Positions 39,110 through 49,668 of a stretch of 64,000 nucleotides of DNA are shown piece by piece. The position numbers were made by a program, and so were the translations under genes. This stretch comes from an uncultured Alphaproteobacteria bacterium (lineage in GTDB: Bacteria; Pseudomonadota; Alphaproteobacteria; Rhizobiales; Aestuariivirgaceae): contig CALMZX010000077.1 of the NCBI GenBank assembly GCA_937870685.1, positions 1 through 64,000 on the forward strand, written 5' to 3'. Every line of letters starts with the position of its first letter. Position 1 is the stretch's first letter. A model generated the notes under the pieces. The model saw only the letters and a program-made list of their open reading frames with translations, was not told the origin of the DNA and did not search any database.

Positions 39110-39463
39110 ATGATTGATCTCACCTGCATCCCCGGCCTCGCCACGCTTGACGTCGGCGCATTTGAAGACAAGCCCACGTCAATCGAAGGAAACCAGAAGG
39201 AGGCCGCCGTCTCGCTCTGGACATCCGCCGATGGTCGCGTCGACATCGGCGTCTGGGAATGCACACCGGGCCGCTTCACCGCCGACCGCAGTGCGTCGAG
39301 CGAGTTCTGCCACTTCATCGCAGGCGAAATCGAAATGACCCATGTTGACGGGCGGATAGAGCGGCTCGGCCCCGGCGACGCCATCAACCTGCCGCTGGGC
39401 TGGAAGGGCGAATGGCGCGTGATCAAACAGGTGCGGAAGTTGTATGTGATCACCAAGGGGTGA
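39110..39463 (+). CDS. Cupin-domain protein
   Basis: GVWECTPGRFTADRSASSEFCHFIAGEIEMTHVDGRIERLGPGDAINLPLGWKGEWRV. Confidence 0.85.
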   Translation: MIDLTCIPGLATLDVGAFEDKPTSIEGNQKEAAVSLWTSADGRVDIGVWECTPGRFTADRSASSEFCHFIAGEIEMTHVDGRIERLGPGDAINLPLGWKGEWRVIKQVRKLYVITKG

Positions 39464-39499
39464 GTGCTTCCATCCTGCAACACGCTGCTCATTCAGATC

Positions 39500-39580
39500 G
39501 TCACCCCGGCGCAGGCCGGGGCAGTGCTTTTCTCTTGCATAGTGCGTTTTTAGCCCCGCCCCGGCCTGCGCCGGGGTGAC
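39500..39580. repeat. Inverted repeat with 23-bp perfect arms
   Basis: GTCACCCCGGCGCAGGCCGGGGC (39500-39522) / GCCCCGGCCTGCGCCGGGGTGAC (39558-39580). Confidence 0.9.
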
Positions 39581-39616
39581 GGAACAAGCTCGAGACGTCG
39601 TCACAACGAACTGGTG

Positions 39617-39865
39617 TCACTTCCACATGTCGCGCGCCGTCAGCCGCGCGGAATAATGCTTGCCGTCCTTGGAAAAAGTCCACTGCCCGGAACGCGGATG
39701 CTCCAGCCTATCAGGCAAATCAAACGCGTCATCAGAAGCAAGATGCGGCTTCAGGTGGTCGTGCAGCTTCTTTCGCACACGCATGGCCGCACGCCGCTTG
39801 TCATCCCTCTCGGAAGCAGCTCGGGCATTGCCGATAATAGGCTTGTGGCGACGGGACCGGGACAT
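39617..39865 (-). CDS. Small basic hypothetical protein
   Basis: MSRSRRHKPIIGNARAASERDDKRRAAMRVRKKL...SGQWTFSKDGKHYSARLTARDMWK. Confidence 0.6.
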   Translation of the reverse strand: MSRSRRHKPIIGNARAASERDDKRRAAMRVRKKLHDHLKPHLASDDAFDLPDRLEHPRSGQWTFSKDGKHYSARLTARDMWK

Positions 39866-39894
39866 GCCGCAATCATGAGTGCTATCATGGCAGT

Positions 39895-40260
39895 ATGAGG
39901 GCAACGGTTTGGCTGGCAACATTCATGATCGTTTGCGGCATTCTTGCTGCGTCAACATGGGCGCATCCGGGTAGCAGGGACAAGAACGGTTGCCATACCA
40001 ACAGAAAGACTGGCGATTTTCATTGCCACGGTAAGGAAGTTCCGAAGAATTACCTATTGAAAAAGGATTGCAAGAACTTCCCCTCTTGTCGAGGGTGCGG
40101 CTGCAAGGGCGGCCCAGGCTACAGGAACAGGGCGGACGGAAAATGCGTCAGTCACAGGAAGCTTCACAGCATCTGCGGCAACCCGCCATCAGAGGCAAAC
40201 TGCATCCTCGAAAATGCTCCAAACACAAATGAAAACAAGGAGTGCGTCCTCGGAAGGTAG
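39895..40260 (+). CDS. YHYH-domain secreted Cys-rich protein
   Basis: AHPGSRDKNGCHTNRKTGDFHCHGK after a signal peptide. Confidence 0.7.
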   Translation: MRATVWLATFMIVCGILAASTWAHPGSRDKNGCHTNRKTGDFHCHGKEVPKNYLLKKDCKNFPSCRGCGCKGGPGYRNRADGKCVSHRKLHSICGNPPSEANCILENAPNTNENKECVLGR

Positions 40261-40288
40261 GGGACGCTGCACGAGCAGCGACAATTCT

Positions 40289-40738
40289 TTACCAACCTTC
40301 CGGTGGGTCGGTTGGACGCAAGTACGCACCGATCAACTGTCTGGGGGGTGCATAGTTCGGCGTCATTGATGGCGAGCAGCCCTTAGGACAGACTGGCGCC
40401 CACATCTTAACAACGATCCGGGCATCCTCATCCGATTGTTGATCATCCAACAAGTACTTGTCCCCAACCTTTAGCAAGGCACAATTTTCCGGGAGTTTTC
40501 CGTCGGAAGGAGGATTCGCAAGGGTATTAAACAAGCGTTGTCGAGCTTTTGGATTGTCCCAAACGTCTCCACACGAGATCACCGAACGAGTTACCACGAC
40601 CCACTGTTGCTTAGGTTGCGATTCTTCAGCAAGTGAAGGAGGCGAAGGAAGTAGAAACAAGACGGCTCCGGTAAAAAAGACGCCACAACATTTGGTTATC
40701 ATTTTGAAAAGAGCCGGAACATTGAGTTGCATGTTCAC
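40289..40738 (-). CDS. Hypothetical secreted protein
   Basis: Signal peptide (FFTGAVLFLLPSPPSLAEE) and globular remainder. Confidence 0.45.
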   Translation of the reverse strand: MNMQLNVPALFKMITKCCGVFFTGAVLFLLPSPPSLAEESQPKQQWVVVTRSVISCGDVWDNPKARQRLFNTLANPPSDGKLPENCALLKVGDKYLLDDQQSDEDARIVVKMWAPVCPKGCSPSMTPNYAPPRQLIGAYLRPTDPPEGW

Positions 40739-40850
40739 ATCCTAAGACATAGACCGAAGCGCATAGTAGATATTCTCGCGCAAAAAACAAACTACCTACG
40801 CCCTGTGTTGCGCCAAGGTGAAGGATGTGGGTATTGGCCGCACGGAAGGA

Positions 40851-43205
40851 CTATCGCTTCGGCCCCCGGTACGCCCGGGTGCCCGGTTTGCCCTTGGTTG
40901 ATCCGGCTTTGCGTTCGCCCGGTTTTGGCGCGGGCCATGAGGCTGTGGCGGGTTGGATGCGGCTGGCCCGGCCCTCACCCGGCGCTGACGCGCCACCCTC
41001 TCCCCGCTGGGGAGAGGTGGGGTCCTTCGCGAATGGATCATCCAGCACCGCAAGCTCCAGCGCCTTGAGCCGTTTCACTTCATCACGCAGGCGTGCCGCT
41101 TCTTCGAACTCCAAGTTGGCGGCGGCGTCGCGCATTTTCTTTTCCATGTCGGCCAGAACCTTTTCCAGGTTGTGGCCGATGAGCGGGCCGTCTTCGGCGA
41201 GGCCGGCATCCACCTGCACGTGATCCTGCTCGTAGACGCTCTTGAGGATGTCGTGGATGTTGCGCTTGATCGACTGCGGCGTGATGCCGTGCGCGGTGTT
41301 GTAGGCCTCCTGCTTGGCGCGGCGGCGGTTGGTTTCGGCAATCGCGCGCTCCATCGAGCCGGTGATCGAATCCGCATACATGATGACGCGGCCCTCGACG
41401 TTGCGCGCGGCCCGGCCGATGGTCTGGATCAGCGAGGTCTCGCTGCGCAGGAAACCTTCCTTGTCGGCATCGAGAATGGCAACGAGCGCGCACTCCGGAA
41501 TGTCCAACCCCTCGCGCAAGAGGTTGATGCCGACGAGCACATCGAACGCACCCAAACGGAGATCGCGCAGGATTTCGATGCGCTCCAGCGTGTCGATGTC
41601 GGAGTGCATGTAGCGCACCCTGACGCCCTGCTCGTGCATGTATTCGGTGAGGTCCTCGGCCATGCGCTTGGTCAGCGTCGTCACCAGCACGCGATAGCCC
41701 TGCGCCGCCACCTTCTTGCACTCGTCGATCACGTCATCGACCTGCGTCTTCACCGGGCGGATGATCACGGGCGGATCAATAAGGCCCGTGGGGCGGATGA
41801 CCTGTTCGGCGAAGACGCCACCCGCCTGTTTCATCTCCCAGCCACCCGGCGTCGCTGACACATAGATGGTCTGCGGGCGCATGGCGTCCCACTCCTCGAA
41901 GCGCAAGGGGCGGTTGTCGATGCAACTGGGCAGGCGGAAGCCATATTCGGCCAGCGTGGCCTTGCGGTTGTAGTCCCCGCGGAACATGCCGCCGATCTGC
42001 GGCACGGTGACGTGGCTTTCGTCGATGAAGACGAGGCAGTTGTCCGGCAGGTATTCAAACAGCGTGGGCGGAGGCTCGCCCGGCGCCCGGCCCGTGAGAT
42101 AGCGCGAGTAGTTTTCGATGCCGGCGCAGGAACCGGTCGCCATCATCATCTCGAGGTCGAACATGGTGCGCTGTTCCAGCCGCTGCGCTTCCAGGATGCG
42201 GCCTGCCGCGTTGAACTCGGCCAGCCGCTGCCGCAGGTCTTCCTTGATGCGCGTCGCCGCCTGCTCCAGCGTCGGCTTCGGCGTCACGTAATGCGAGTTG
42301 GAATAGACCTTCACCTGCTCAAGCTCGGCGCGCTTCTGCCCGGTGAGCGGATCAAACTCGGTGATCGCCTCCACCTCGTCACCGAAGAGCGAGATGCGCC
42401 AGGCCCGGTCATCCAGATGCGACGGGAACAGTTCGATGGTATCACCGCGCACCCGGAAGGTGCCGCGCACGAAGTTCTGGTCGTTGCGCTTGTAATGCAG
42501 CGCCACCAGATCAGCCAGCAGCTGCCGCTGCGGGAAGCGAGCCCCCTTCTTGATGGCGAAGGTCATGGCCGAATAGGTTTCCACGTCGCCGATGCCGTAG
42601 ATGCACGACACCGATGCGATCACCACCACATCGTCACGCTCCAGCAACGCCCGCGTTGCCGAATGGCGCATGCGGTCGATCTGCTCGTTGATGGAGCTTT
42701 CCTTCTCGATGTAGGTGTCGGAGCGCGCCACATAGGCCTCGGGCGTGTAGTAGTCGTAGTAGGACACGAAATATTCCACCGCGTTGTGCGGGAAGAAGCT
42801 CTGGAACTCGCCATAGAGCTGGGCGGCCAGCGTCTTGTTGGGGGCGAGGATGAGCGCCGGGCGGTTGGTACGCGCGATCACCTGCGCCATGGTGTAGGTC
42901 TTGCCCGAGCCCGTGACTCCGAGCAGCACCTGGTCCCGTTCCGCCGCGTCGGCGCCCGTCACCAGTTCGGCGATGGCCGTGGGCTGGTCACCCTTGGGTT
43001 CATATTCGGAAACAAGCTGGAAGCGCTGCCCGCCCTCGGACTTGGGCGGCTTGGGCGGCTTCTGTGGGGTGTAGTGGGCAAGCGGCACGAAATCCGGCCG
43101 CAGCGACTCCAAGCCGGCGCGCGCGCTCTCCGGCAACACCGGAACGCCCTCCAACCGGGCCTGCGGCATCTCCGCAAACCCACCCTCCTGACGAGAATGA
43201 CCCAT
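40851..43205 (-). CDS. uvrB: Excinuclease ABC subunit B
   Basis: [59 protein letters not shown] motif near the C-terminus. Confidence 0.98.
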   Translation of the reverse strand: MGHSRQEGGFAEMPQARLEGVPVLPESARAGLESLRPDFVPLAHYTPQKPPKPPKSEGGQRFQLVSEYEPKGDQPTAIAELVTGADAAERDQVLLGVTGSGKTYTMAQVIARTNRPALILAPNKTLAAQLYGEFQSFFPHNAVEYFVSYYDYYTPEAYVARSDTYIEKESSINEQIDRMRHSATRALLERDDVVVIASVSCIYGIGDVETYSAMTFAIKKGARFPQRQLLADLVALHYKRNDQNFVRGTFRVRGDTIELFPSHLDDRAWRISLFGDEVEAITEFDPLTGQKRAELEQVKVYSNSHYVTPKPTLEQAATRIKEDLRQRLAEFNAAGRILEAQRLEQRTMFDLEMMMATGSCAGIENYSRYLTGRAPGEPPPTLFEYLPDNCLVFIDESHVTVPQIGGMFRGDYNRKATLAEYGFRLPSCIDNRPLRFEEWDAMRPQTIYVSATPGGWEMKQAGGVFAEQVIRPTGLIDPPVIIRPVKTQVDDVIDECKKVAAQGYRVLVTTLTKRMAEDLTEYMHEQGVRVRYMHSDIDTLERIEILRDLRLGAFDVLVGINLLREGLDIPECALVAILDADKEGFLRSETSLIQTIGRAARNVEGRVIMYADSITGSMERAIAETNRRRAKQEAYNTAHGITPQSIKRNIHDILKSVYEQDHVQVDAGLAEDGPLIGHNLEKVLADMEKKMRDAAANLEFEEAARLRDEVKRLKALELAVLDDPFAKDPTSPQRGEGGASAPGEGRASRIQPATASWPAPKPGERKAGSTKGKPGTRAYRGPKR

Positions 43206-43269
43206 GGGGAGGGATATAGGAGGTCAGGCGACAGGGGGGAAGGGTGGCGGCGACAGGTATTGTCAGCAG

Positions 43270-44028
43270 TCACCGTTCGTAGCGCATGACGACCCTTTCA
43301 ACCGCGACCACCACCAGAAAGAACGCGATGGCCAGCATCGAGCAGAGTGTGATGGCGGCATAGAGGCGGCCGGACTGGTAGTTGAACGTGGCCTGGATGA
43401 TCATGGCACCGAGCCCCTTGTCCGAACCGATCCATTCACCGACGACAGCGCCAATCACGGCAGTGGCCGTGGCGATGCGCAGAGATGAGAACAGGAAAGG
43501 CAGGGAGCGCGGAAGGCGCAGCCGCCAGAGCGTCTCCCATTTCGAGGCGGAGAGAACCCGGAACAGCTCCTTCTCGCTGCTGGACACCGACTCAAGTCCG
43601 CGGATCATGTTCACCAGCGTCGGAAAGAAGCAGATGACGGCGGCGATGACGATCTTCGGCATTTGCCCGAGGCCGAAGATGAGGATGATGATCGGCGCCA
43701 GCGCCAGGATCGGTATTGTATTGAGGAACAGGATCACCGGAAAATACGCGGCCTGGACATAGCGGTTCCAGACAAAGATGATGGCGAGCAGCACGGCCAC
43801 GCCATTGCCCAGGGCGAAGCCCAGAAGGGCCTCCTGCAGCGTCGGCCAGAAATTGCGCCACAGCAATGCGCTTTCCTTGGCAAAGATGCCGGCAATCTCC
43901 GTCGGGGTGGGAACGATGTAGGAAGGCACGCCTGCAAGCGGCAGGAGGAACTGCCACGCAACGATGACCGACAGTGCGCCTGCCACGGGCAAGATGCTGT
44001 TCCAGGGTCTTGCAATTGCTTCGCTCAT
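43270..44028 (-). CDS. ABC transporter permease (SsuC/TauC/ThiX-like)
   Basis: Six TM helices; FLNTIPILALAPIIILIFGLGQMPKIVIAAVICFFPTLVNMIRGL. Confidence 0.92.
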   Translation of the reverse strand: MSEAIARPWNSILPVAGALSVIVAWQFLLPLAGVPSYIVPTPTEIAGIFAKESALLWRNFWPTLQEALLGFALGNGVAVLLAIIFVWNRYVQAAYFPVILFLNTIPILALAPIIILIFGLGQMPKIVIAAVICFFPTLVNMIRGLESVSSSEKELFRVLSASKWETLWRLRLPRSLPFLFSSLRIATATAVIGAVVGEWIGSDKGLGAMIIQATFNYQSGRLYAAITLCSMLAIAFFLVVVAVERVVMRYER

Positions 44029-44804
44029 CCCTTGGCTCCGCAAGCGGCAAGGTCTGAGCGCAACTCCGCCATGGCGCTGACCAGCGCCGGATGTTCGCGG
44101 GCGATCTCTCCACGTCCGTCCTTGATGCCGCGCATGTCACGGATGGCATGAACCCGTCCGGGATTGGCCGCCAGAACGAGCACCCGGTTGCCGAGATAGG
44201 CCGCTTCCATGATGCTGTGCGTGACAAACAGGATGGTCGTGCGCGTCTCGCGCCAGAGCCTGAGCAACTCGTCATTGAGACGGTCACGGGTGATTTCGTC
44301 AAGCGCCCCGAAGGGTTCATCCATCAACAGGATCCGGGGCTGCGAGATCAGCGCGCGTGCGATCGCCACACGCTGGCGCTGGCCGCCAGACAGCTGTGAT
44401 GGATAGCGGCCGCCCAGGGCGGGGATGCCCATGAGAGCGAGCAGGTCCTGCGCGGTCGGAGCGCCGGGCTTTTGCCGGAAGCCTCCCACATCATGAGGCA
44501 ACGTGATGTTTTCCAAGACAGTGCGCCAGGGAAGCAGTGTAGAATCCTGGAACACAAATGAAATGTCGCGCCGCGAGCGGGCAGCATGAGGGCTGTCCCC
44601 CAGCACCTTGAGGCTGCCCGACAACGGTTGCAGCAAGTCCGCCACGGCCCTGAGAAAGGTGGACTTGCCACAACCTGACGGCCCGATCACGGTGAGCAGT
44701 TCACCGGACGGGACATCAAGATCGAATTTTTGCAGCACGGCACCCGACGCGGGACCATAGCCCACGTCGAGTGCCTTTGCTTCAATGGCCAATGTGGCGC
44801 CCAC
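44025..44804 (-). CDS. ABC transporter ATP-binding protein (SsuB/TauB-like)
   Basis: Walker A IGPSGCGKSTFLR, signature LSGGQRQRVAIARAL, Walker B ILLMDEPFGALDE. Confidence 0.95.
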   Translation of the reverse strand: MGATLAIEAKALDVGYGPASGAVLQKFDLDVPSGELLTVIGPSGCGKSTFLRAVADLLQPLSGSLKVLGDSPHAARSRRDISFVFQDSTLLPWRTVLENITLPHDVGGFRQKPGAPTAQDLLALMGIPALGGRYPSQLSGGQRQRVAIARALISQPRILLMDEPFGALDEITRDRLNDELLRLWRETRTTILFVTHSIMEAAYLGNRVLVLAANPGRVHAIRDMRGIKDGRGEIAREHPALVSAMAELRSDLAACGAKG

Positions 44805-44818
44805 TCCCGTTTTCCCGG

Positions 44819-45832
44819 TCAGATCTTCGGGCGCACGTCCTTGGTCATGTCCAGTATCTTCGTGGTGTAGACGTCCTCCAGCTTCGGGCGGCCTGACTCA
44901 TATTGCTTGAGGGCATCAAACATGGCGATCTGCTCCTCGATTTTTGCCGGATCGAAATGGCCCCAGCCATTGGCCACCGTATCCGGATCGAAGCTGAGCT
45001 TCATCACGAGGTCGATGGTCTTGAGTTCCCATTCGAGGCTCATGTCCGGATAGGCCTCCACCGTCTTCTTCACGGCGTCCTGCGGATTGTTCTTCGTCCA
45101 CTCCCAGCCCTTCGCGACAGCGCCAATGTACTTGGCCAGAACATCGGCATTCTTTTCCACGGCGTCGTCGGTGGCAAAATAGACGTTGGCGTACGAAGGA
45201 AGGCCCATGTCGCTGATCAACAGGTCAATGCGGTCCGGCCCGAGGACGGACAGTGACTGGGTGTTCGTAATCCAGCCACCAATGGCGTCCACTTCGCCAC
45301 GCTCCAGCGGCGCCTTGTCGAAACCGACATTGACCACGGTGATCTTGGAGGCATCGAGATTGTTCTTGGCAATCACGGCATCGATCACAACACGCGCCGT
45401 CGGCTGGATACCGATGCGCTTGCCGATCATGTCGGCAGCACTTCTCACCGGCGCCTTCGGCAGCGAGGCCAGGGCATAGGGGCCTGTGCGGAAGCCACAG
45501 GCAATGATCTTCACCGGCACACCGGACGCACGGGCGGCGACAAGCTGGGTTGATTCCGAGAACTGACCGAGCGCCGCCTCACCCGACACCACCGGCGGCA
45601 CGGTCGCCGAGTTGGGACCACCGGGATTGAATTCCACGTCAAGTCCGGCATCCTTGAAGAAACCCTGCTGCAAGGCCATCACTTCACCGATCTGGCCGTT
45701 GGACATCAGCCAGTCGAGCTTGACCACGACCTTGGCGTTCTCGGCGCGTGCGTGCTGCGGCAGCATGAGCGCAATGCCGCCGCCTGCCGCACCTGCGAGA
45801 AAGCCACGGCGGTTGATGGAATTGTAGGTCAT
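44819..45832 (-). CDS. ABC transporter substrate-binding protein (NMT1/THI5-like, Tat signal)
   Basis: NRRGFLAGAAGGGIAL Tat-like signal; VVVKLDWLMSNGQIGEVMALQQGFFKDAGLDVEF. Confidence 0.92.
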   Translation of the reverse strand: MTYNSINRRGFLAGAAGGGIALMLPQHARAENAKVVVKLDWLMSNGQIGEVMALQQGFFKDAGLDVEFNPGGPNSATVPPVVSGEAALGQFSESTQLVAARASGVPVKIIACGFRTGPYALASLPKAPVRSAADMIGKRIGIQPTARVVIDAVIAKNNLDASKITVVNVGFDKAPLERGEVDAIGGWITNTQSLSVLGPDRIDLLISDMGLPSYANVYFATDDAVEKNADVLAKYIGAVAKGWEWTKNNPQDAVKKTVEAYPDMSLEWELKTIDLVMKLSFDPDTVANGWGHFDPAKIEEQIAMFDALKQYESGRPKLEDVYTTKILDMTKDVRPKI

Positions 45833-45858
45833 TTCTTCCTCCTTGTTGTGTTGGATGT

Positions 45859-46314
45859 TCAATTGGACACGGCGGCTGGTTCTGCCATGTCAAAATCATG
45901 TTTCGGACCTTCGGCGTGCCAGGCGTACAATTCCCAGAGATTGTCATCGGGGTCGGTGAAGTAGATGCAGCGGGCATTCCACGGATGGTCCTCCGGTGGG
46001 CGCAGCACATTCACACCCTTGGCCACGAGTTCCGCATATGCCGCGTCGATTTCTCCGGGGGCGTCCAGTCGCACGGCGACGCAGGCCTTGCTGGCACCCC
46101 TCGGAGACCTCATGTTTGAGACGCCACAATGGCGGTTGATATGGTCAAGCTCCCAGCACGCCAGCGTGACGCCCTGCGAGACAAAATCCGCAAAACCTTC
46201 GGCCCGGCGCCGCAACGTGAAGCCCAGCTTCTGCGTGTAGAATTGCACCGTGCGCTCGGCATCTTCAACAAGGAGACAGATGTCCGTGATTGCCACCCGC
46301 TTGCCGAAATCCAT
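45859..46314 (-). CDS. VOC (glyoxalase-like) family protein
   Basis: ITDICLLVEDAERTVQFYTQKLGFTLRRRAEGFADFVSQG...IYFTDPDDNLWELYAWH. Confidence 0.9.
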   Translation of the reverse strand: MDFGKRVAITDICLLVEDAERTVQFYTQKLGFTLRRRAEGFADFVSQGVTLACWELDHINRHCGVSNMRSPRGASKACVAVRLDAPGEIDAAYAELVAKGVNVLRPPEDHPWNARCIYFTDPDDNLWELYAWHAEGPKHDFDMAEPAAVSN

Positions 46315-46315
46315 T

Positions 46316-47065
46316 TCAGCCTCCGCTTTCCTGTTTGACGAGTTTTACGCCCACGCGTGCGGCGGCTCCGGCGATGTGGTCACTCATCGCCTGGGCGGCG
46401 GCTTCGGCGTCACCTGCTTCGATCGCGGCATGGATCCGCACATGTTCCGCCACGTTCACGGTCACGAGATCATGCAGCGGGTTTGTGAGCCTTGCGTAAT
46501 GGATCGAATGGCGGATGCGATTGCAGATGAAGGAGACGAACGTGTGGATGTAGGTGTTGCCCGTGGCCCGTGCGATCTCGCGGTGGAAGGCAAGATCGGC
46601 ATCAATTGAGCCGTCTTGCCATCGCTCCTCGCCCATCATGCGGCGGAGGTGCTGACCAATGAGGTGAAGGTCATGGGCCGTGCGGCGCACTGCCGCCAAC
46701 CGCGCTGCCTCGGTCTCCAGAATCCGCCGCAGTTCAAAGAGCCGTTCCATGTTGGAGAGGTCATTGAGATCTTCCCGGTCAATGCGGATCGCTGCGCGCT
46801 GTTCCTTGCCGCGCACGAAGGCCCCGACCCCCTGGCGCGCATCGATCAGTCCGTCGGCACGCAACTGCGCGATGGCTTCGCGTATCACGTTTCGGCTGAC
46901 ACCAAACTGGTCGGCAAGCTGCTGTTCGGTGGGCAGGCGCGAACCCGGCAGCAAGGTGCCCGAGTCGATATCGCGATAGAGCAGGGCAACGACCTTGCTC
47001 GGCAGCTTCTCGCTGGATCCCAGTTCGGTGGCGCGGTTCCTGAGCAAGGCAGTCCCCTTCCTCAC
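46316..47065 (-). CDS. FadR/GntR-family transcriptional regulator
   Basis: LLPGSRLPTEQQLADQFGVSRNVIREAIAQLRADGLIDARQGVGAFV; FCD C-terminal domain. Confidence 0.93.
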   Translation of the reverse strand: MRKGTALLRNRATELGSSEKLPSKVVALLYRDIDSGTLLPGSRLPTEQQLADQFGVSRNVIREAIAQLRADGLIDARQGVGAFVRGKEQRAAIRIDREDLNDLSNMERLFELRRILETEAARLAAVRRTAHDLHLIGQHLRRMMGEERWQDGSIDADLAFHREIARATGNTYIHTFVSFICNRIRHSIHYARLTNPLHDLVTVNVAEHVRIHAAIEAGDAEAAAQAMSDHIAGAAARVGVKLVKQESGG

Positions 47066-47215
47066 TCCTCATATCATCCTACAACCCATCAGGCAATCGC
47101 GTCGTGAGGGGTGGGGTGCTGAAGGCCGGTGACAGCTGGCGGCAGAAAAGGAAGAGCGGGATAACGTGATTTCCCTCCGCCTTGTAGCGAGGGCGATCGG
47201 GGTCCGATGCGCCCC

Positions 47216-48016
47216 CTACAACCGCGCCGCCTCGGCCAGGGCCTTTTTCATTTCCGGCAGCAGGTCGCCGTTGGCGGCGATGTAGCCGTGGCTGTGGAGG
47301 GGGTCGCCGTCGCTCTTGAGCGCTGAGACGAAGCCGCCGCTTTCGCGGATGAACAGGAGGCCTGCTGCCATGTCCCAGGCGTTGAGGCCGTCGCACCAGG
47401 CGGCGTCAAGGCGGCCGCAGGCCACCCAGGCCAGTTCAATCGCCGTCGAACCCAGCACGCGCAGCCCCATGGTGCGGGCCTGCAGCACGGCCATCTGGTT
47501 GCGGTGCTCCACATGCATCTTGGGCTGGCCCATGTGCGGGATGTTGGTGGAGACCAGCGCCTCGTGCAGGTGCTTGCGCGCCGACACGCGCATGCGCTTG
47601 TTGTTGATGAAAGCGCCCTGGCCCTTTTCGCTGTGGAACAGTTCATCCGTGACCGGATTGTAGGTGACGCCCGCCACGATCTCGCCCTTGCGTTCCAGCG
47701 CCACCGTCAGCGCGAAGTACGGCAGCGCGTGCATGAAGTTCGCCGTGCCGTCGATGGGATCGATGATGAAGCGGTGGTCAGGGTCCTGGCCCTTGGTGCC
47801 GCCCTCCTCCTCGCCGAGGAAACCATAGGTGGGCCGCGCCTTGGCCAGTTCCTCGCGCAGCAGCTTTTCCGCCTTCTTGTCCGACGCCGTGACGAAATCC
47901 CCCGGCCCCTTCTGCGACACCTGCAGGCTCGCCACCTCGCCATAGTCCCGCTGCACGCCGCGGGCAGCCTTGCGCACGGCGTTGATCATGACGGTGAGGA
48001 CGGGTGAATGGGACAC
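47216..48016 (-). CDS. Inositol monophosphatase family protein
   Basis: FLGEEEGG, FIIDPIDGTANFMHALPYF, WDMAAGLLFIRESGG. Confidence 0.95.
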   Translation of the reverse strand: MSHSPVLTVMINAVRKAARGVQRDYGEVASLQVSQKGPGDFVTASDKKAEKLLREELAKARPTYGFLGEEEGGTKGQDPDHRFIIDPIDGTANFMHALPYFALTVALERKGEIVAGVTYNPVTDELFHSEKGQGAFINNKRMRVSARKHLHEALVSTNIPHMGQPKMHVEHRNQMAVLQARTMGLRVLGSTAIELAWVACGRLDAAWCDGLNAWDMAAGLLFIRESGGFVSALKSDGDPLHSHGYIAANGDLLPEMKKALAEAARL

Positions 48017-48119
48017 GGGGATTTTCCTTGTTGGCAGGGGCCGCCGATAGCAAGATGGCGGCGTGATGGCTAGTGCCTGTCTCCTGCCTGCACAGCAGGG
48101 CTGGCGAAGGGAGGATGCA

Positions 48120-48668
48120 ATGCGGAAATTCCTGATGGGGCTGTTTTACACCCTGCTCGGCCTGTTCCTGGTGTTTGTGGCGGGCGGCTATGCCCTGCCG
48201 GGCGCGGCTCATGTGGAACGCAGCACGCTGGTCAATGCCCCGCCGGAGAAGGTCTTCGCCATCGTCTCGGACCTGCAGCGGGCCAGGGAATGGTCGCCGT
48301 GGATTGCGCTTGATCCCGCCATGACCATGACCTTCGATGGACCGGGCGGCAACACCGCTGCTGGCGTCGGCCAGAAGATGTCCTGGATCTCCACCAATCC
48401 CAATGTCGGCACCGGTTCGCAGGAAACAATGGAACTGGTGGCAAACAGCAAAGTGGTCACGGTGCTCGACTTCGGCGACATGGGCAAGGCCACTGCCACC
48501 ATCACACTGGCGACGGAAGGCAACGGAACGAAAGTCACCTGGGGCTTCGACACCCCCCTCAACAGCACCGTGGAACGCTGGTTCGGACTGATGTTCGATC
48601 GCTTCATCGGCCCCGACTACGAGAAGGGTCTCGCCAACCTGAAGGCATTGGCGGAAAAGCAGGGCTGA
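48120..48668 (+). CDS. SRPBCC family protein with N-terminal TM
   Basis: ERSTLVNAPPEKVFAIVSDLQRAREWSPW. Confidence 0.88.
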   Translation: MRKFLMGLFYTLLGLFLVFVAGGYALPGAAHVERSTLVNAPPEKVFAIVSDLQRAREWSPWIALDPAMTMTFDGPGGNTAAGVGQKMSWISTNPNVGTGSQETMELVANSKVVTVLDFGDMGKATATITLATEGNGTKVTWGFDTPLNSTVERWFGLMFDRFIGPDYEKGLANLKALAEKQG

Positions 48669-48744
48669 ACAGCGGGACTGATCCGTCATCCAACCGTCAC
48701 CGGGTGTTGACACAAGGCGCATCAAGACTTGGAGCGCCTGATAC

Positions 48745-49659
48745 ATGACACTGGAAGCCGCAGCAGAACTGCCCTTCATCGACCTCGATTTCAGCCTGCG
48801 CGAAAAGGTGCGGTTCAGCTATTCGCGCCCAGATGATCCACTGCTGAAAAAGGCCGTGGTCTGCGGCATTGAGAGACTGTCCGGACAGGGTTTCTTCAAA
48901 AGGAGCTATCTCGATTGGGCGGGCCGCGGCCCGGCGCGCGAAAACATCTTTGCTGCGGGCATCCGCCTGCTCGGCATCACGCTGGACTTTGATGCAACGG
49001 CGCTGGCGGCGATCCCGGCGAAGGGCCCTCTGCTGGTGGTGGCCAACCATCCCTTTGGCGTCGCCGACGGCCTGGCTCTGGGTGATCTCATCACCCGGGT
49101 GCGACCCGATGCCAGGATCATGACCCACAGCCTGCTTTGCCAGCCACCGGAAGCCGCGCGTTTCCTGCTGCCGGTGGATTTCGGCGGCACGCCGCAGGCC
49201 CGCCAGCGCTCTGCCCGCACCCGCATGGACGCGGTGCAGTGGTTGAAGGATGGACACTGCGTAGCGCTGTTCCCGGCGGGTGGCGTGGCGACGCGCCAAA
49301 AGCCGACGACAGGTCCGGCGCTGGACCTGCCCTGGCATCCCTTCGTGAGCAAACTCGCCGGGGTCTCAGGCGTGAAGGTGCAGCCGCTGTTTTTCCATGG
49401 GCAGAATTCCACCCTGTTCCACCTCGCCAGCCACACGCACTACCTGCTGCGCGTCGCCCTGCTCTTCCGCGAGACCTTGCGGCAGCTGGGTGCATCAATG
49501 CCCGTGAGAATCGGCCAGGCCATGCCAGGCGAGAACCTTCCCCATGCCAAGGGAAAGCAGGCCGTGGCGGATGCCCTGCGCTTCCTCACCTATGCATTGG
49601 ACAGCAGCGGCCAGTCTTCCGCCACGCCTTACGTGTGGCCGAAGCATGTGAGCTTCTGA
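48745..49659 (+). CDS. Lysophospholipid acyltransferase (PlsC-like) family protein
   Basis: LLVVANHPFGVADGLALGDLI, LFPAGGVATRQ. Confidence 0.88.
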   Translation: MTLEAAAELPFIDLDFSLREKVRFSYSRPDDPLLKKAVVCGIERLSGQGFFKRSYLDWAGRGPARENIFAAGIRLLGITLDFDATALAAIPAKGPLLVVANHPFGVADGLALGDLITRVRPDARIMTHSLLCQPPEAARFLLPVDFGGTPQARQRSARTRMDAVQWLKDGHCVALFPAGGVATRQKPTTGPALDLPWHPFVSKLAGVSGVKVQPLFFHGQNSTLFHLASHTHYLLRVALLFRETLRQLGASMPVRIGQAMPGENLPHAKGKQAVADALRFLTYALDSSGQSSATPYVWPKHVSF

Positions 49660-49668
49660 AAGCTGCCG

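Noticed and set aside
42012-43289. 425-aa + strand ORF
   Set aside because: Antisense to uvrB.
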